Assembly (NCBI GenBank): GCA_016748015.1
Contig: JAAOMT010000135.1
Span: 268,097-332,096 of the forward strand
Reading direction: 5' to 3'
DNA length: 64,000 nt
DNA from: Geosiphon pyriformis
Taxonomy: Eukaryota > Glomeromycota > Glomeromycetes > Archaeosporales > Geosiphonaceae
Positions 1 to 13,014 of this stretch are shown piece after piece; the stretch's first letter is position 1; each line of letters starts with the position of its first letter. The translations under genes and the position numbers were made by a program. Below the pieces are notes generated by a model. It was given only the letters and a program-made list of their open reading frames with translations, had not been told where the DNA came from and did no database searches.

Positions 1-2030
1 TATTTTTTTTCCAAAAATTTCAGAGCTTTTGTGTTTTATTTTGTTGATATTAAGTTTTATGTCAAGACTGTTGCTTCTGTGTTTTCTTTAGTTTCTAATT
101 TTCTAGTTAGTTCTGTTTTTTTTACTAATATGTTAATTAATATATCTGCAGTTTTTTCTTAGTTGGTTTTTTTAAAGTCTGATTTGGCCAAGCTTTTTGC
201 TTTGGTTAAATTTATTGTTAAACCAATCAGATTTTTGGTTGTTGTATTTAAAAAATTTATTAATAATAATCTGGTTTTAAGTAGTATATTTAATCTTAAA
301 GTTAATAAAGTTTTAGTACATATAAATACTTTTAATAAAGCAATTGGTAAGTTGAAATAAAGATTAAGTATAACTATAAAGACATTGATATATTTGGTTC
401 TTATATGAATCTATCTGTTATTAATAATAACATGTTTTTTAATTTAATATTACTATAAAAACATAAACTTATTAGTATTAAGTCTAATGCTTTAAAAACA
501 GCCAAGTAACTGGTTGAATTGATTAATAATAATATTATATTGTTTAAAATTGTTTAAAAAATGTTGTTTTTAAGTAAGTTTTTTTCTGAAATATCAATAT
601 AGTATAGTTTAAACTAATTTAAATAACTAGTTATATATAGAAAATACATAAATTATATTTAACACTAAAATACTTAGTTTGTTTTTAATTTTTAAATAGT
701 AGTTAGATTATACTCATTAAATATAATAAAAAAAAATTATTTTGTAAAACTATAAACATATAATATATATATATATATATATAGCAATTTTAATATTAAA
801 AAAATATATTATTTTTTAGTTTTTATTTTTAATAATATCTAAATAAATTTTTAATTAATTAAAAAAAAATAAAAATAAAAAATAAAAAATTGAATTATTA
901 TTACAAATCTATTAATAAATTAATTTGTATTTATTTATTAATTAAATCTATTAAAAAAATAATTTTTATTTAAAAAAAATACATAATATATAATAATAAT
1001 TAAAATTTAAAAAGAAACTTTTATTATAATATTATTATTATACAAATAGAATTAAAAAACTTATAAAAAATTGATTATAATTTAAATTAAATATATTAAT
1101 AATTAATATATTAAAAAAATATTATTATAATATTAACTATATATTTTTTAAAATTAACAATTTGGTTTTTTAAATAAACAATCAGATTTATTTTTTGGTT
1201 TTTTAATACTAATTATTAAAATTAATATTTTATATAAAAGTTTTATTTGATAAAAAAACTTTTAAATATTGATTTTATTATAAATATTAATATTAAATTA
1301 TTTAATATTTATATATAAAATTATTTTTGCTGTTTTAAATTCATATTTTATATCAAAACTATTATTTTTTGTTGGTATTTTATTCTAATTTTTTTGGTTT
1401 TTTTACCAATAAGACTTATAAATTTAAGTTGGTTTTTTTGAAATTTAAATTGCAAGATTTATTTGTTATTGAATTTATGATTATAAAAATTAATATCTTG
1501 ATAAATTTAATTGCTTTTCTTTTGGTTATTTTATTAAAAGCTTAAATCAAGTATATTGCTAACTTAATTATCACTGTACTAGAAAAATAAGACTTAAAAA
1601 ATATATAAAATAGTATTGGAGAGTATAAATGATTTGTTATTAATTATAAAAAGATATATAACATGTACATTATAGTGAAGGATAAAATTAATTTAATAAA
1701 AATACAACTATAAAATGGTTATTAAGAATGAACAGACTTTTGCCAAATACTTTGATAAGATTAAAGCATTAAGTGCCTTTGGTTTAAAAGATAGATGAGT
1801 ATTTATTGGCTTAGGCATGCATTGTAAAAAGCATGAGCCAAACCTAATTATATAATTAATGAAATATAAGAATTATAAATTAGTAAAAAATAACATTATT
1901 TAAGAAAAATTATATATATTTTTAATATATTTTGAAAATACCAAACTTAAATATAAAATGAATTATTTATTTAAAAAATTCAAAGAAGCGTATTATCAAG
2001 AATATCTTTCTGTCGATTCGGATTTATAAA
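1..2030. other. A+T desert with decayed repeat copies
   Basis: Almost pure A+T sequence with no supportable gene. An AT dinucleotide run lies at about 761-783. The stretches at about 50-330 and 1345-1520 look like two diverged direct copies of one element: both contain a 'caaaact/caagact' block, the phrase 'agttggttttttt' and matching words in the same order, and many differences read as G/A or C/T. The 65-codon open frame at 163-360 is low complexity and is not called. Confidence 0.6.
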
Positions 2031-3762
2031 ATGCCCCGAATAAAGAACCTCAAATTCCGGCGGCTGTTGAAATCGAAATCAAGCCCCAAGAAACCAAAAA
2101 GGCAACCCTCTACATCTGTTTACAAGCAATACCTTCAATCTTGTCGCAATATTTTTGCCGAAAATTTGGAAAAGGCTTTTGCTATTTTTGACAAACATGA
2201 GGCGTCCCAGCCTTTTAAAGAAATAGATCGATTGACTTATTACCTGTGGACAACTGAGATTGAAAAGGAACTCCGAGAACAAATAGAAGACCCATATATA
2301 TTTGGTGGTCGAAGTGTTGATTATGAAGGTCAAGGAATCGTAATTCAATTTCAAACTTGGACTTTAGAAGAAGTCGACAAATTTTTTGTAGCCCTTGCAC
2401 GCTGTGGAAAACGAAATCCATGGGAAATCGCGAGAAGAATCCCTAAACCAGTTATTAGTGTCATCATGTTCATAGATTTGTTAGAAGCTGAGTACAATCA
2501 TGCTAGGTTGTCCTTTTTGAAACCGTTAGAATATTGTGAAATCCCTGGAGCACGGAAAATGAGTGATGAATGGATTAATATTGAGGAAAATCAAAGCACA
2601 TTTTTTCAAGAAAAGCTTCAACGTGAATCATTACTTTCTGCTGACGTGGGAAATCATGACCCAATTCCGCTTAGAATTCAGGAGAAATTGGATTTGTTTC
2701 ATCTAAAGAATGGGTTGAGAATGGCCTACTAGTAGGTTTTCAAAGTTTTTCGTCCCCTACTAGTATATTTTGATAATTTTATCACCTTTTTTTCTCACTA
2801 GTCTGACCGGAGATCTCGATACTGCAATTCTACGGGATACATTCATTTCTTTTTACGATCTTGTTGTCGATTGGTTGCAAGTAGTTTTAAACGACATAAT
2901 GATCCTTAGGCAAACAGAGCAAATAAAAAATAATGCTCTCGATGAAAATGAGGTTAGATAAATCCTAATTTGGGATATCAAAATTGTCTAGTATAATCAT
3001 TTTAAGTCCTTGTAGATTTCGGCCGATCTGGTCAAGGATGCCTTAAGATTACGTGGTCATTGGGTCGAGAGTGAAGAAGATGATGATAGTGATATTAGCT
3101 TCAGTGGTGAACAAGATAAAATCGATGACTTGATATCAGAAGATCAGGATATTATGTCGGAGAGTTCTCTAATATCTGAAACTGATTCCAATAAAATACA
3201 AACAAATTTCGCTTTGAATTCATTACGAGATTCACGAGCTTCAGGATTAAACAATGAAGGTCTGAGGTTTGGTATGACTGAGGATTTCGAATCAGATGAA
3301 CAATCCTCTGATGAATCCACTGCAGAATCAGAATCAAATGAAAACCAGCCCCCTAACTCTCATACAGATGACGAGTTCGATCATGAAGAATTGGAGAAAA
3401 ATTTATCCAGCCCCCGTACCAAAAGAAAATATAATATAAAAATAAAGAGCACAGAGTTTGTGTCTGAATCGGATTATTCAGATCCCGAGAACGACACAGC
3501 AGAAGGCAAAATAATGAAGGAACTAGAGAAGTACATTCAGCAAGATAAAGAGTTGGAGCTTAAAGAACAGGAGACGGACGTAGCTTATGAAAAAGTCCTC
3601 AATGAATTACTTGCTAAATATCTTGAGGCAAGGGAATGGAAGTCCTATAAGGGAAAAATGACCGATTTAGAAGCTGCTGCATATACTGAAATATATAAAC
3701 TTCACCCTAGCAAAAAGCAAACGGTAGAGACGGTATCCAAGAAGCTTTTGAAAGAAAATTAG
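2031..3762 (+). CDS. Rrn5-like SANT-domain protein (RNA polymerase I upstream factor candidate)
   Basis: Three exons, 2031-2731, 2802-2952 and 3016-3762, join in phase (introns gtaggt...ctag and gttaga...tgtag) to about 532 residues. The N-terminus is basic. Residues about 109-155 form a SANT/Myb-like unit: WTLEEVDKFFVALARCGKRN followed by EIARRIPKP and a hydrophobic helix. In yeast, Rrn5 has this kind of SANT domain and belongs to the upstream activating factor that recruits RNA polymerase I to rDNA promoters; the spacing W-T-x-E-E-x-x-x-F-F plus G-K-x-N/D-x-x-x-I-A matches what I recall of Rrn5. The C-terminal third (exon 3) is rich in Asp, Glu and Ser, then becomes a charged helix, consistent with a nuclear protein. 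Start chosen at the first ATG of the open frame. It could be another SANT nuclear factor. Confidence 0.5.
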
Positions 3763-4160
3763 CTGGAAAATATTCATCAAAATGCTTAGGCACGCTAGGA
3801 ATCTCCGAAATTCGCTCGAAAGCAAAATCAATTACAAACAGATCATGTTTTAGAGGTGACTACAAATATAAATCTAATGTAATATTTGAGTGGTTCATAG
3901 GTCATATATTCGCCGCCCTTTCTTAATGCAAACTCATCCGTGTTCCTGAAACTTCTTTGATTTTCTGAGCATTTAGATTGTTGACTGCATTTACATAGGC
4001 CATAGCACTGGAGTCATTACATCAGCATCTGACTCATATCATGACATGGCTTAGTTAACCTTCGAGCCTAGAAGTATCTGCATCAGTTTCCATCGCAACC
4101 TTACCTAAGGCGCCTAGTACTTCAGAGAGTGCATACTCCAACAAACTAATTTCAGGTAAT
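3763..4160. other. Downstream region of the Rrn5-like gene, no gene seen
   Basis: Composition is near that of the genes rather than the desert, but no open frame, splice pattern or RNA gene is recognisable. It probably holds the 3' untranslated region and spacer. Confidence 0.4.
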
Positions 4161-7100
4161 TTAACGATCTAAATTTAAATCTCATTAAAAATAATATAAA
4201 AAAAACAATTTGTTGTCTAATTAATTTTGGGTTTAACAAAATAATATAAGATCACATATTTCGTTTTTTTTAAAAAATATACTTAATAAAAACTTTGCAT
4301 AAAAAACTGTTTATCTAAATATTAATTACATTAAATATAAAAAAAAGAAAAATTTTAATTGTGTTTTTGTATAAGTTAAATTTAATTAATAAATTGTTTA
4401 TTTTTAACAAATATACATATATTTAGAAATTTTTGTTTAATGTTTTGATTGTTTTATTTTTATTAAAGTTGTTGATTTAAACCAAAACTAATAGTAATAT
4501 ATATATAATTTTAACAAAAATTTTAATATTTAAGATATAATATATTGAATTTATAAGAATTTTTTCAGTTTGTAAATTAATAATTACAAATATTATTAAT
4601 CTAAAATTTAGTTAAATATTTGATTATTGTAAACATATTTGGTTTTTTAATATAAAATTGAAATCTAAATAAGAAAAATTAAAACTAATTAATAATAATT
4701 TTATAATTTTAAAGTTATTAATAAATTTTATATTTTTAATATAATTAATATTTATAAAAATAGTTTTATAAAAAATTATTTAAATTTTTTTGGAATAAGT
4801 AATATTAATAATATAATTTTTGGTGTTTTGTTCTATAATATTATAAATAAATAAATTAATATATAGCTTGTAAATTAATATTGTAATTTAATTATAAAAT
4901 TTAAAAATTTTTGGTATATTTAAAGCTTTTTATGATTGAGTTTTTTGTATTGTTACATCCAGAAAATATAACAAAACAATAAAAAAAACACATAATATTA
5001 AAATAGCCAATTAAAAAAAAAAATAAGAAAAAAAAGAATTTTTTAGAAAATTTTTTAAAAAATCTAAGTAAAAAAAAGAGATTTCTTATATAATAAAAAT
5101 TATATATATATAACAATAATAGTAAAAATAAAAAAAACAGATTAATAACTAGAAGACAATTAATTAAGAATTATTATTTACCAATATTTTTCTCTTTAAA
5201 AATTAGTTTTCTATATCTTAAAATAAAATTATTTAAATATCAAATAAAACCATTTTTTTATTATTTAACTTTTGATATTATTATTATTGAATTAAATTTT
5301 TTGTTATCTAATTTTATCTATAACTATTGTTAATAATATTCAATACTTAAATTACATTAAAACAATAATTCTTAATTATAATTATTAATAAGATATTAAT
5401 TTCTTATTTATTTATTTATTTATTTTTTTGTTATTTACTAATTGATTAAGAAATTAAGCATTAAGATATTAATATTAAAAATAGTTTGGTAAAAAATCTG
5501 TAAAATAAGAATAATAACTTAAAGATAACTTATTAAAAAAGCATAATTGTTAAATTAAACTAGCTTTTATGCTAAAAACAAAAATTTGAAAAGAAATCAC
5601 AAAATTAAATTTTTGTTTATTATACAAAGAACTTGACCAAAACTTTTAGATTCTAAAATCTTCAAAAATTAATATTAAAATTAGCTATTGAGCACAAAAT
5701 TACAGGTTTGTTATTTATTTTAACACCCAAATAATTATTTGTAATAATATAAAAAACAGAAATTTAAGTTGTAATAATTGATAATACTTTGTGTTTTGTT
5801 TTTTTAACATAATAAATTAATTTATTCTAATGTTTTTTACTTTTTAATAAATTATTTACTATTAATAAATTAATTTTATATTTATTTTTGTATTTTTTAT
5901 TAAATTATTTATATTATAATCTCAATACTTATTTTTTAATTAATTATCTTAATATAAAACAAAATAATAAAAAAATAAAATTAATTTTTTAATATATTAA
6001 ATTTTTTATATATATACATTAAATATTAATTGTTTTATTAAACAAATTATTAAAAATAAGTTTTTTAACAATATAAATTTATAAATTTAATTATAAATAA
6101 TAAATATAAAAATTTGTTTAATTATTATTATAAAGAATTAAATAATTGTAAATTTTGTAACTTGGTGTTAAAATAATATTAATATTTTAAAAAATTTGAT
6201 TAAATTTAAAAATTTTTGCAATTAAGTTTTTTATATAATAATAATACTTAATATTTAACTTTCTTAATATAGTAATTAATTTATTCTGGTGTTTTTTTAC
6301 TAAAAAATTCTTAATATTATAATTTTAGCATTTTTTTAATTAATTAATTTTAACAATAAAATAATACAAAAAAATAAAAAAATTAGTATTTTATTAATAA
6401 TTATAATTAAAAACTATTGTTTTAATATAATTAGATTTTTTTATGAATGTAATTAATATTAATGTTTTGAATTCTATCAAAAATAATTAATAAATAGAGT
6501 TTATAATAAGTGTTTTAGTTATATATTTATTTAATATTAATAATTAAAATATAATATTAATAATTTTAATTAACTTTTTCAAATAATAAATTTCTAATTT
6601 TTGAAATAAGAAGATAAATAATAAATATAATTGTTCTAAAGATTTTTTTTCTGCTTTAAAGTTATTATTATGTATACATAAATTTTTATAATATAAAATT
6701 CCTGAAATTTTTAATAATTATTACACTTTTTTTAAGTTATTATTAAAATTTTTTGGTATTTTTAAAATTTTTAATATTATATTAATTATTATTTTTATTT
6801 TTTATAAGTATAATAATTATAATTTATTTAATAGTATAAACTCTTTAAATCTGGTTTTAAAATATAATATAACTTTAATTAATTTAAATAATTAATTATA
6901 TATAGTAAAACATAATTTGTATATTATATAATTTTAAATAAAAATCAAATTATATTTATTATTATAATAAATAAAAAACAAACTAATAAATTTAAATTTA
7001 ACAATAATATTATTAATATTATAAAAAATATTTATTAAAAAAATATTACAAAATATAATAACAACAAAAAAAAATTAATTTAAAAATTATAACAAATTTA

Positions 7101-8990
7101 ATAATTTTAAATACAATAAAAAATAAATTAATAAGTTAACAAGTTTAATTTTGGTAATAATATTTAAAAACTTTTAAAATACAAATTTTATATAAAACAA
7201 CTTATTATTGTTTTTAAAAACCGACTTAAAATTAATAAAATCAAAAAATTAAAATATATATAATTTAATTAACTTTTAATTATTAAAACAAAAATTATTT
7301 ATTTAATAGTTAATAAAAATTTTTTAATTATAATATTAAAAAATATAATAAATATAGTTATTATTAGCATAATTAAAAAAAAAACAAAAAAAAACATGTT
7401 TAAGTATTAAAAAAATATAATAAACTATAAATTTAATAAATTTAACAAAAAAACCAAAAATTTAATATTCTTATATTTATATTTAGATTTTTATTGATAA
7501 TTTAAATACAAAAATAAACAATTTTAATGTGTTTTTTATAAAATTTATATAATAAAATAATCAGTTTTTATAATAATATTAATAATAAATTAAATATTAA
7601 AAATATAAAAAAATACTATATAAAAAAATCAATTTTATTCTAAATAAAAATAAAAATGATTAAATATTTTAAATAATATAATTTCATAAAGTATTTAAAC
7701 TAATTTTTTTTTAAAAAGTCTATTAAATAGCTTAATTTCTGTAATATTAAAAATAATGATAATATTTTAAGATTTTTAAAAAATTTTTTAATTTATATTT
7801 ACATTTGAATTAAATTTAAATCAAGCTAAAAAATTGATTATAAAAAACTTTTTACAAAAAGTAATTAACAGTTTTATACAAAATTTTAATAAAACAATAA
7901 ATATTATTAAAAATTTAAAAATTATTTATTACAATAATTTTTTTTAATATTTATAAACAAACAATATTTAAAAACAAAAATTTTATTAAACAACTTATTA
8001 GTTATTACATTTTTTTAATATTAAAATTTTTTTTAATCATAAATTAATTTATTAACAACTTGTTTTAAATATTAAAAAAAAATTATTTTTAATTTGTAAA
8101 AATTTAAAGCTGTTTAATTATTTAAATAAATATTTATTATATTAAATTTTAATATGTAATTCAAAACCAAAATAATAATATAAAGCTTAATTAAAATAGA
8201 TAATAATATATTAAATACATTAATTATAATATTTAATTTAAAAAAAATACAACAATACAATTTATAAATTTAATAATATAATTAAAAAAATTTGTAATTA
8301 AACTTATTTTATTTATTAATTATTTAATTTTAATTATTAATAAAAATATGGAATTATAATTTTTGCAATTTAAATATTTTTATTATTAAAAAAATACAAT
8401 GTTTAAAAGTATATTAAAAATTTAATTTAATTAATAAAATAAGTTATATTTAATTTACATATAAAAAATTAATAAAATAATTAATAAATGTTATTATATT
8501 TTTTTATTACAAATTATTTGTTATATTAAATAACAATATTATAAATTAATAATTATACAATAATATACTTATTAAGACTTGTATTAAACATAACTAATAT
8601 AATAAATTAAAAAACTTATGTTTTTTAACAATAATAAATAGTTAAATATAAAATAATATAATTTTAATTAATTTGAATAATTAATCAACACTAAATATTT
8701 AAGCAATTAAAAAAATTATGTAGTTTAACATAAATGTGTAATTTTTGATGATAATTTTTATATTCCAATGATTATAAAACAGTTTGAATATATAATTGAT
8801 TACACAAAAATTATTCTCTTAAGTTTTTAAATTATTTGACCATTTATGGTTTATATTTGTTGTTGCAATTGATTTTTAATCTCTTAATTAAAAGTCTTGA
8901 CCTATTACATATATTCAAAACTTATTTTACACTAAATTGAAGTTTAATTGTGCTTATATTGATTATCTATATTAAATGTTACATACCAAA
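4161..8990. other. A+T desert
   Basis: Nearly five kilobases of extreme A+T sequence with stops in all frames. It contains recurrent words also found in the other deserts, notably a 30-base A+T near-palindrome at 6875-6904 repeated exactly at 36584-36613, and a stretch around 6960-7300 that follows the same word order as the repeats at 34.2-34.6 kb and 45.0-45.4 kb. No gene is supported. Confidence 0.6.
6900..7420. repeat. Decayed copy of an A+T-rich dispersed element (third copy)
   Basis: The phrase around 7160-7215, 'cttttaaaatacaaatttt' followed by 'ataaaacaactta' and 'attgtttttaaaa', also occurs at about 34480-34530 and 45250-45300, with similar context on both sides. The boundaries are unclear and similarity is judged by eye, so this is a weaker member than the two long copies. 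Confidence 0.4.
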
Positions 8991-9016
8991 TTTCTACGAT
9001 TTTAGTTTATATATAT

Positions 9017-12000
9017 CTAGGATTGACTTCTTTCAAATCGAATTTCTTCATTTTTTTGGATCTCCATTACTCCTCTTTTATTTATGGGAATACTAGGGTA
9101 TATTGGTAACGGTATCATACCCCCAGTTACCTGATTCCAACCCTGTGACAATACTTGTGGAATTTGTGATAAGGATCTCCCACAATGAGGAGGTAATTGC
9201 TGTAACTGAGTTGGTATAGGATTCCAAGCTTGATGTTGTTGCTGTGCTTGATAAGAGTGTGCCATAGAATTCCAAGTTTGACTTTGGGCAGTAGCCTGTT
9301 GCAATCTTTGAATTTGCATTGTCGTATTTCTTGCTTGTTGCTGCGCCTGCTGCAATTGAATGGTTATCTCCCGAGCCTGCTGTTGTGATTGTTGCAGTTG
9401 GTGAGACTGCATCCAACTCTGTTGCTCTGATGGTAGGTTCTGGAATTTAGCCGAAGCATTCCAGCCTTGTTGTATTTGTTGTTGTAGGTGTTGAGCTTTT
9501 GACATTAAATAAGGTAAAGAAGAAACCATTTTTTGATTTTGATCCTCGCCGCCAATATATTGTCCGCTATTGCTCTGAAGATTAGCTGAGTTAATTGAGG
9601 CGCTCTCAGTTTGTCTTTGATCACCATTGGATTTGCCTTCTTGTAAAGCATGGATCAAAGCTTGGCTTGATTCAACAATATTGTTAAGGAACTATTTAGG
9701 AGGAAATATTTTAAATTCCAAATTGAAAGGGAATAAAAGGATAACAGGTTAATAGTGAAACTTTGGATTGTATTCGATTGTTCGAATTATATGTTTTATA
9801 AATTTATACCTACTTTAAATCTTTGATCTTGGGGATTATCTTCATTACCAGTTGCATTCTTTCTTCTCTCTTTTGTGGCTTCCTCTTGCAATCGCAAATT
9901 CATCCCAAGTTGACTCTCTTCAATTTTGCTTTTATGATAATGATAATATCCATTCTCTTGTTTGACGACCATCGTTGGCTCATTTGTGTATCTGGCTTGT
10001 ACTTCACCCACATCATCATCATCATCGTCATCATCCTCATCAATATTAATATATGGATAATGTGTTGATGAATCGCTAGATGGTGAATCAAGATCCATAT
10101 CCTGTATTTCATCTTCAGGGGATGATGTTTCTTGTCTGTTCCTCGAAAGTGCAAGAATTGTATTGTTCTTCAAAATATAAGTAGGATCATAGGACATTTC
10201 GGAGAGAGCTTGTGAAGAAGATGATGAGCCATAACCAGAAGAACCTCCACTTTCTGAAGATCCTAAAGCCGATGGATTTGTATAGAAGGTTCCTCGGGAC
10301 TTCGGTGCTGATGGTAACGATTGCAGCTTTGGAGCAAACGAGGGTGCTAAAAGGATAAATTCGGTGGAAACAATAGAATGGGAATGTCTTTGCTGTTTTT
10401 GGAACGATTTGGCAGTTTTCTGAAAAGATAATGGCTTTGTTTTATTGCTACAATTAATATTCAATTCATCTTCTATCAGAGAGGTCTCCATTTTAGGTAA
10501 TGATCTGTGACGACGAGAAGATTGATTCTCATCCAATGACCATGGATGAGAGGTCTTAACTAAAACAGTAAAATTGTCCTCAGGTATGACTCCTGAAATT
10601 CCTGATGTGTTCAACTTATGAGATATTGGTAATTGAAGACTTGAATTGATGCTTGACGGGGATGTCTCACTAAGAACTTGACTAACTCCACTTGAGCTTC
10701 CGTTATGAACACCAGAATTCCCGTTTTGGTCTACAATCAAACTCTCAGTGGTTTCACTTTTTTCAACAAATGTCAATTCCAATTTCGAATCATCAGGTGA
10801 GAAAACATTTTGATCAGAATCTTCTTCATCTGCTTCTTGACCACTACTACTTTCGTCCTCCTGATCAGTGGCAAGAATTTCCGGCTTGGAGCCCAGAACG
10901 ATATTAGTTCCACGTACGTAACGTAATGTGGGCCGTTTAGGATTTTTTTTACGAAGGCTGTTTGATGTTGAATTTTCAATTTCGGATGAATTTGGGGGAG
11001 TTTGTATTTCCGATGAATTTGAAGGCGATTCTCCAAAATAATCAACACGAGCACGACTCAAATCAGTACAAAATACGCCACCCTCATAATATATTATAGG
11101 ACCCTCTTGAGGATTTTCAAAAATACTGTTACTGTTTTCATCGGACGACGAAGATGAAGAAGAACCATTGTTTCGATGAGGAAATCTGGGAAGATAATGA
11201 GCTATCGACGATGGATGTGAAGATCCAATAGTTGTTACGGTGTTTTGATGACTGGGTTTGGAATTTGCTGAATAATTGGATTTTCCATCAATCACATTAG
11301 ATTTAGTATGGCGTGAAGAGGATGTTGCATCGGAAGAACGTTCAGAAGGCGAAAATTGAAATTTTTTTGCAATTGGATTTGGATTTTTTGCCGGGTCACT
11401 GGATCTTGAGTATTGTTCAACGTTATCTTGACCACTACTATTAGGCTCACCATTTCCACAGCCGCTGATACTCTGACTTTCATTACTAAGTATCTGTGGT
11501 CTTCCTTTACGATTAATTGGGTCCAAACCGCTACGCCATCTCACTTTTGTTCCATCTTCGCTCAGCTCCAAACAATTTGAAAATGTTCTTATAGATTGCT
11601 TCACAAAGGGTAATGTGACGCTCATCGTGTGCAGTTGAGCCATATTAGTTAAAAGATTCAAATAAACATAGCCATCCGGATCTGCATCTTCTTGATCTTT
11701 AAGATAATGATCATCCCCTAAAGGCTTCGTAGTGAAGACTTTTTCGATCGCCTGGACCACCTGCCTCATTTTGGTTTTATTATTTCCTTTGAAGTGGCTA
11801 TTATCATGCCCCCAAGGAAGACTCGTTGATCTTGATCCACTATTTAAGCTGGAAGCCGTACCTCCACTTGTTGGGGGCGTAGGAAGTTGTGCAGCAAAAT
11901 CTTTGAGATAATCTTCCAACTCATGTCTCTTACCCCTGATCGAAGAAAAAATATACATTTCTCGTTAACCGTTGTTCAAAGTTAATATTCAAAATTGTTA

Positions 12001-13014
12001 TTTTGCGAAAAATAATTACCTAGGCATTTGAAAGTACCGAACTTCAAACAGCTTCTCTTTATGTAACGATTTCTCACGAAGTCTTTCCAACTTGTGAAGT
12101 TTCTGGCGAAGTTTTTGGTCTTTGTGAAAATTCAGGAATAGTTCTGTTAAATTCTCAATCGATTTTGGCTTTAAATCATAATTAGTTTCGTTTGTACATA
12201 CTTTTCAGAGTTAAATCATCGATCACAGAACGATATGAATCACTATCGGGGCTTTTGATATTTTGGGTGTGATGTATATTATGTCGTGTTAAACCAATAT
12301 TGTCGCGTCCAGCAGAGACTCGATGATGGTGATGATAATTGGTATTTGGAGATTGTGATTGATTCTTTGATGTGGTTGATTGTGATGGAGGATGGGCTTT
12401 CTGATAGGGATTGACAAAGTAGGGAGTCTCACTATCTGAAAATAAAGCGCGTCAATCGTAAATATACATAATGTCAAAATAGTGATGTGTTGGAAGTGAA
12501 AAATATTCAATCGTTCCATGGTACAATAGGTCAAGGGAGCAGGCACCTCGAGCCCTTGAATATATTCGGTTTTCTTCGATCATTAAGTCCTTTAATAATT
12601 TTATCAATCAAATCTTGGATTCGATCGATACTTACCATCTTCATCAAAAGACTGATTAAGTTCTTTTACATTTGTATTAAATTCTCGAAACCAAGCTTCA
12701 GTGGTTGATAATGAAGTTTTGCTTTTCTTTGAATCTGAACTACTAGTGTCATGACTCGATTCGTCCAATTCTCTCTCGTTTCCGTTACTTATACTTGACG
12801 ACTCCCTTGACCTAATTCCACCTGACTCGTCAGAGGCTGACATATTTGTGTCATAGTCACCGCCGCTACTGTTACCTTCGCTGGAATTCGTTTCCTTTCC
12901 TTCGCCCACCTGGACAAAGTGATTGTGAGAAATGTCATTTTTTTGGGGCTCGCTCAAACTTATTTGAGCATGATTGCTACCTAGCAAACTATGGGGGGTT
13001 GACTGAGATGACAT
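9017..13014 (-). CDS. frq: Frequency clock protein homologue
   Basis: Five exons on the minus strand, 13014-12636, 12435-12202, 12143-12020, 11935-9814 and 9691-9017, join in phase to 1177 residues (Neurospora FRQ is 989). FRQ is the negative element of the fungal circadian clock: it dimerises, binds the helicase FRH and casein kinase 1, and inhibits the White Collar complex. The family core is clear. Exons 2-4 give DSYRSVIDDLTL, a charged coiled coil (KLRQKLHKLERLREK), then KLFEVR and GKRHELEDYLKDFAAQL. Farther on come VVQAIEKVF, GYVYLNLLTNMAQLHTMSV and LELSEDGTKVRWR at about residues 335-380. The middle is Ser-rich with acidic clusters, as expected of a heavily phosphorylated protein, and includes a run of eight Asp after Asp-Glu. 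The C-terminus is a Gln-rich segment of about 200 residues. It lies head-to-tail with PMT and FEX but without functional linkage. Confidence 0.9.

Noticed and set aside
163-360. 65-codon open frame in the left desert
   Set aside because: Composition is typical of A+T sequence (mostly Phe, Leu, Val, Lys, Asn), it lies within a decayed repeat copy and has no splice context or recognisable motif.
9823-10154. His/Asn/Ile/Met-rich frames opposite and alongside frq
   Set aside because: They are other-frame readings of the acidic and Ser-rich frq exon, whose own frame continues through with family motifs.
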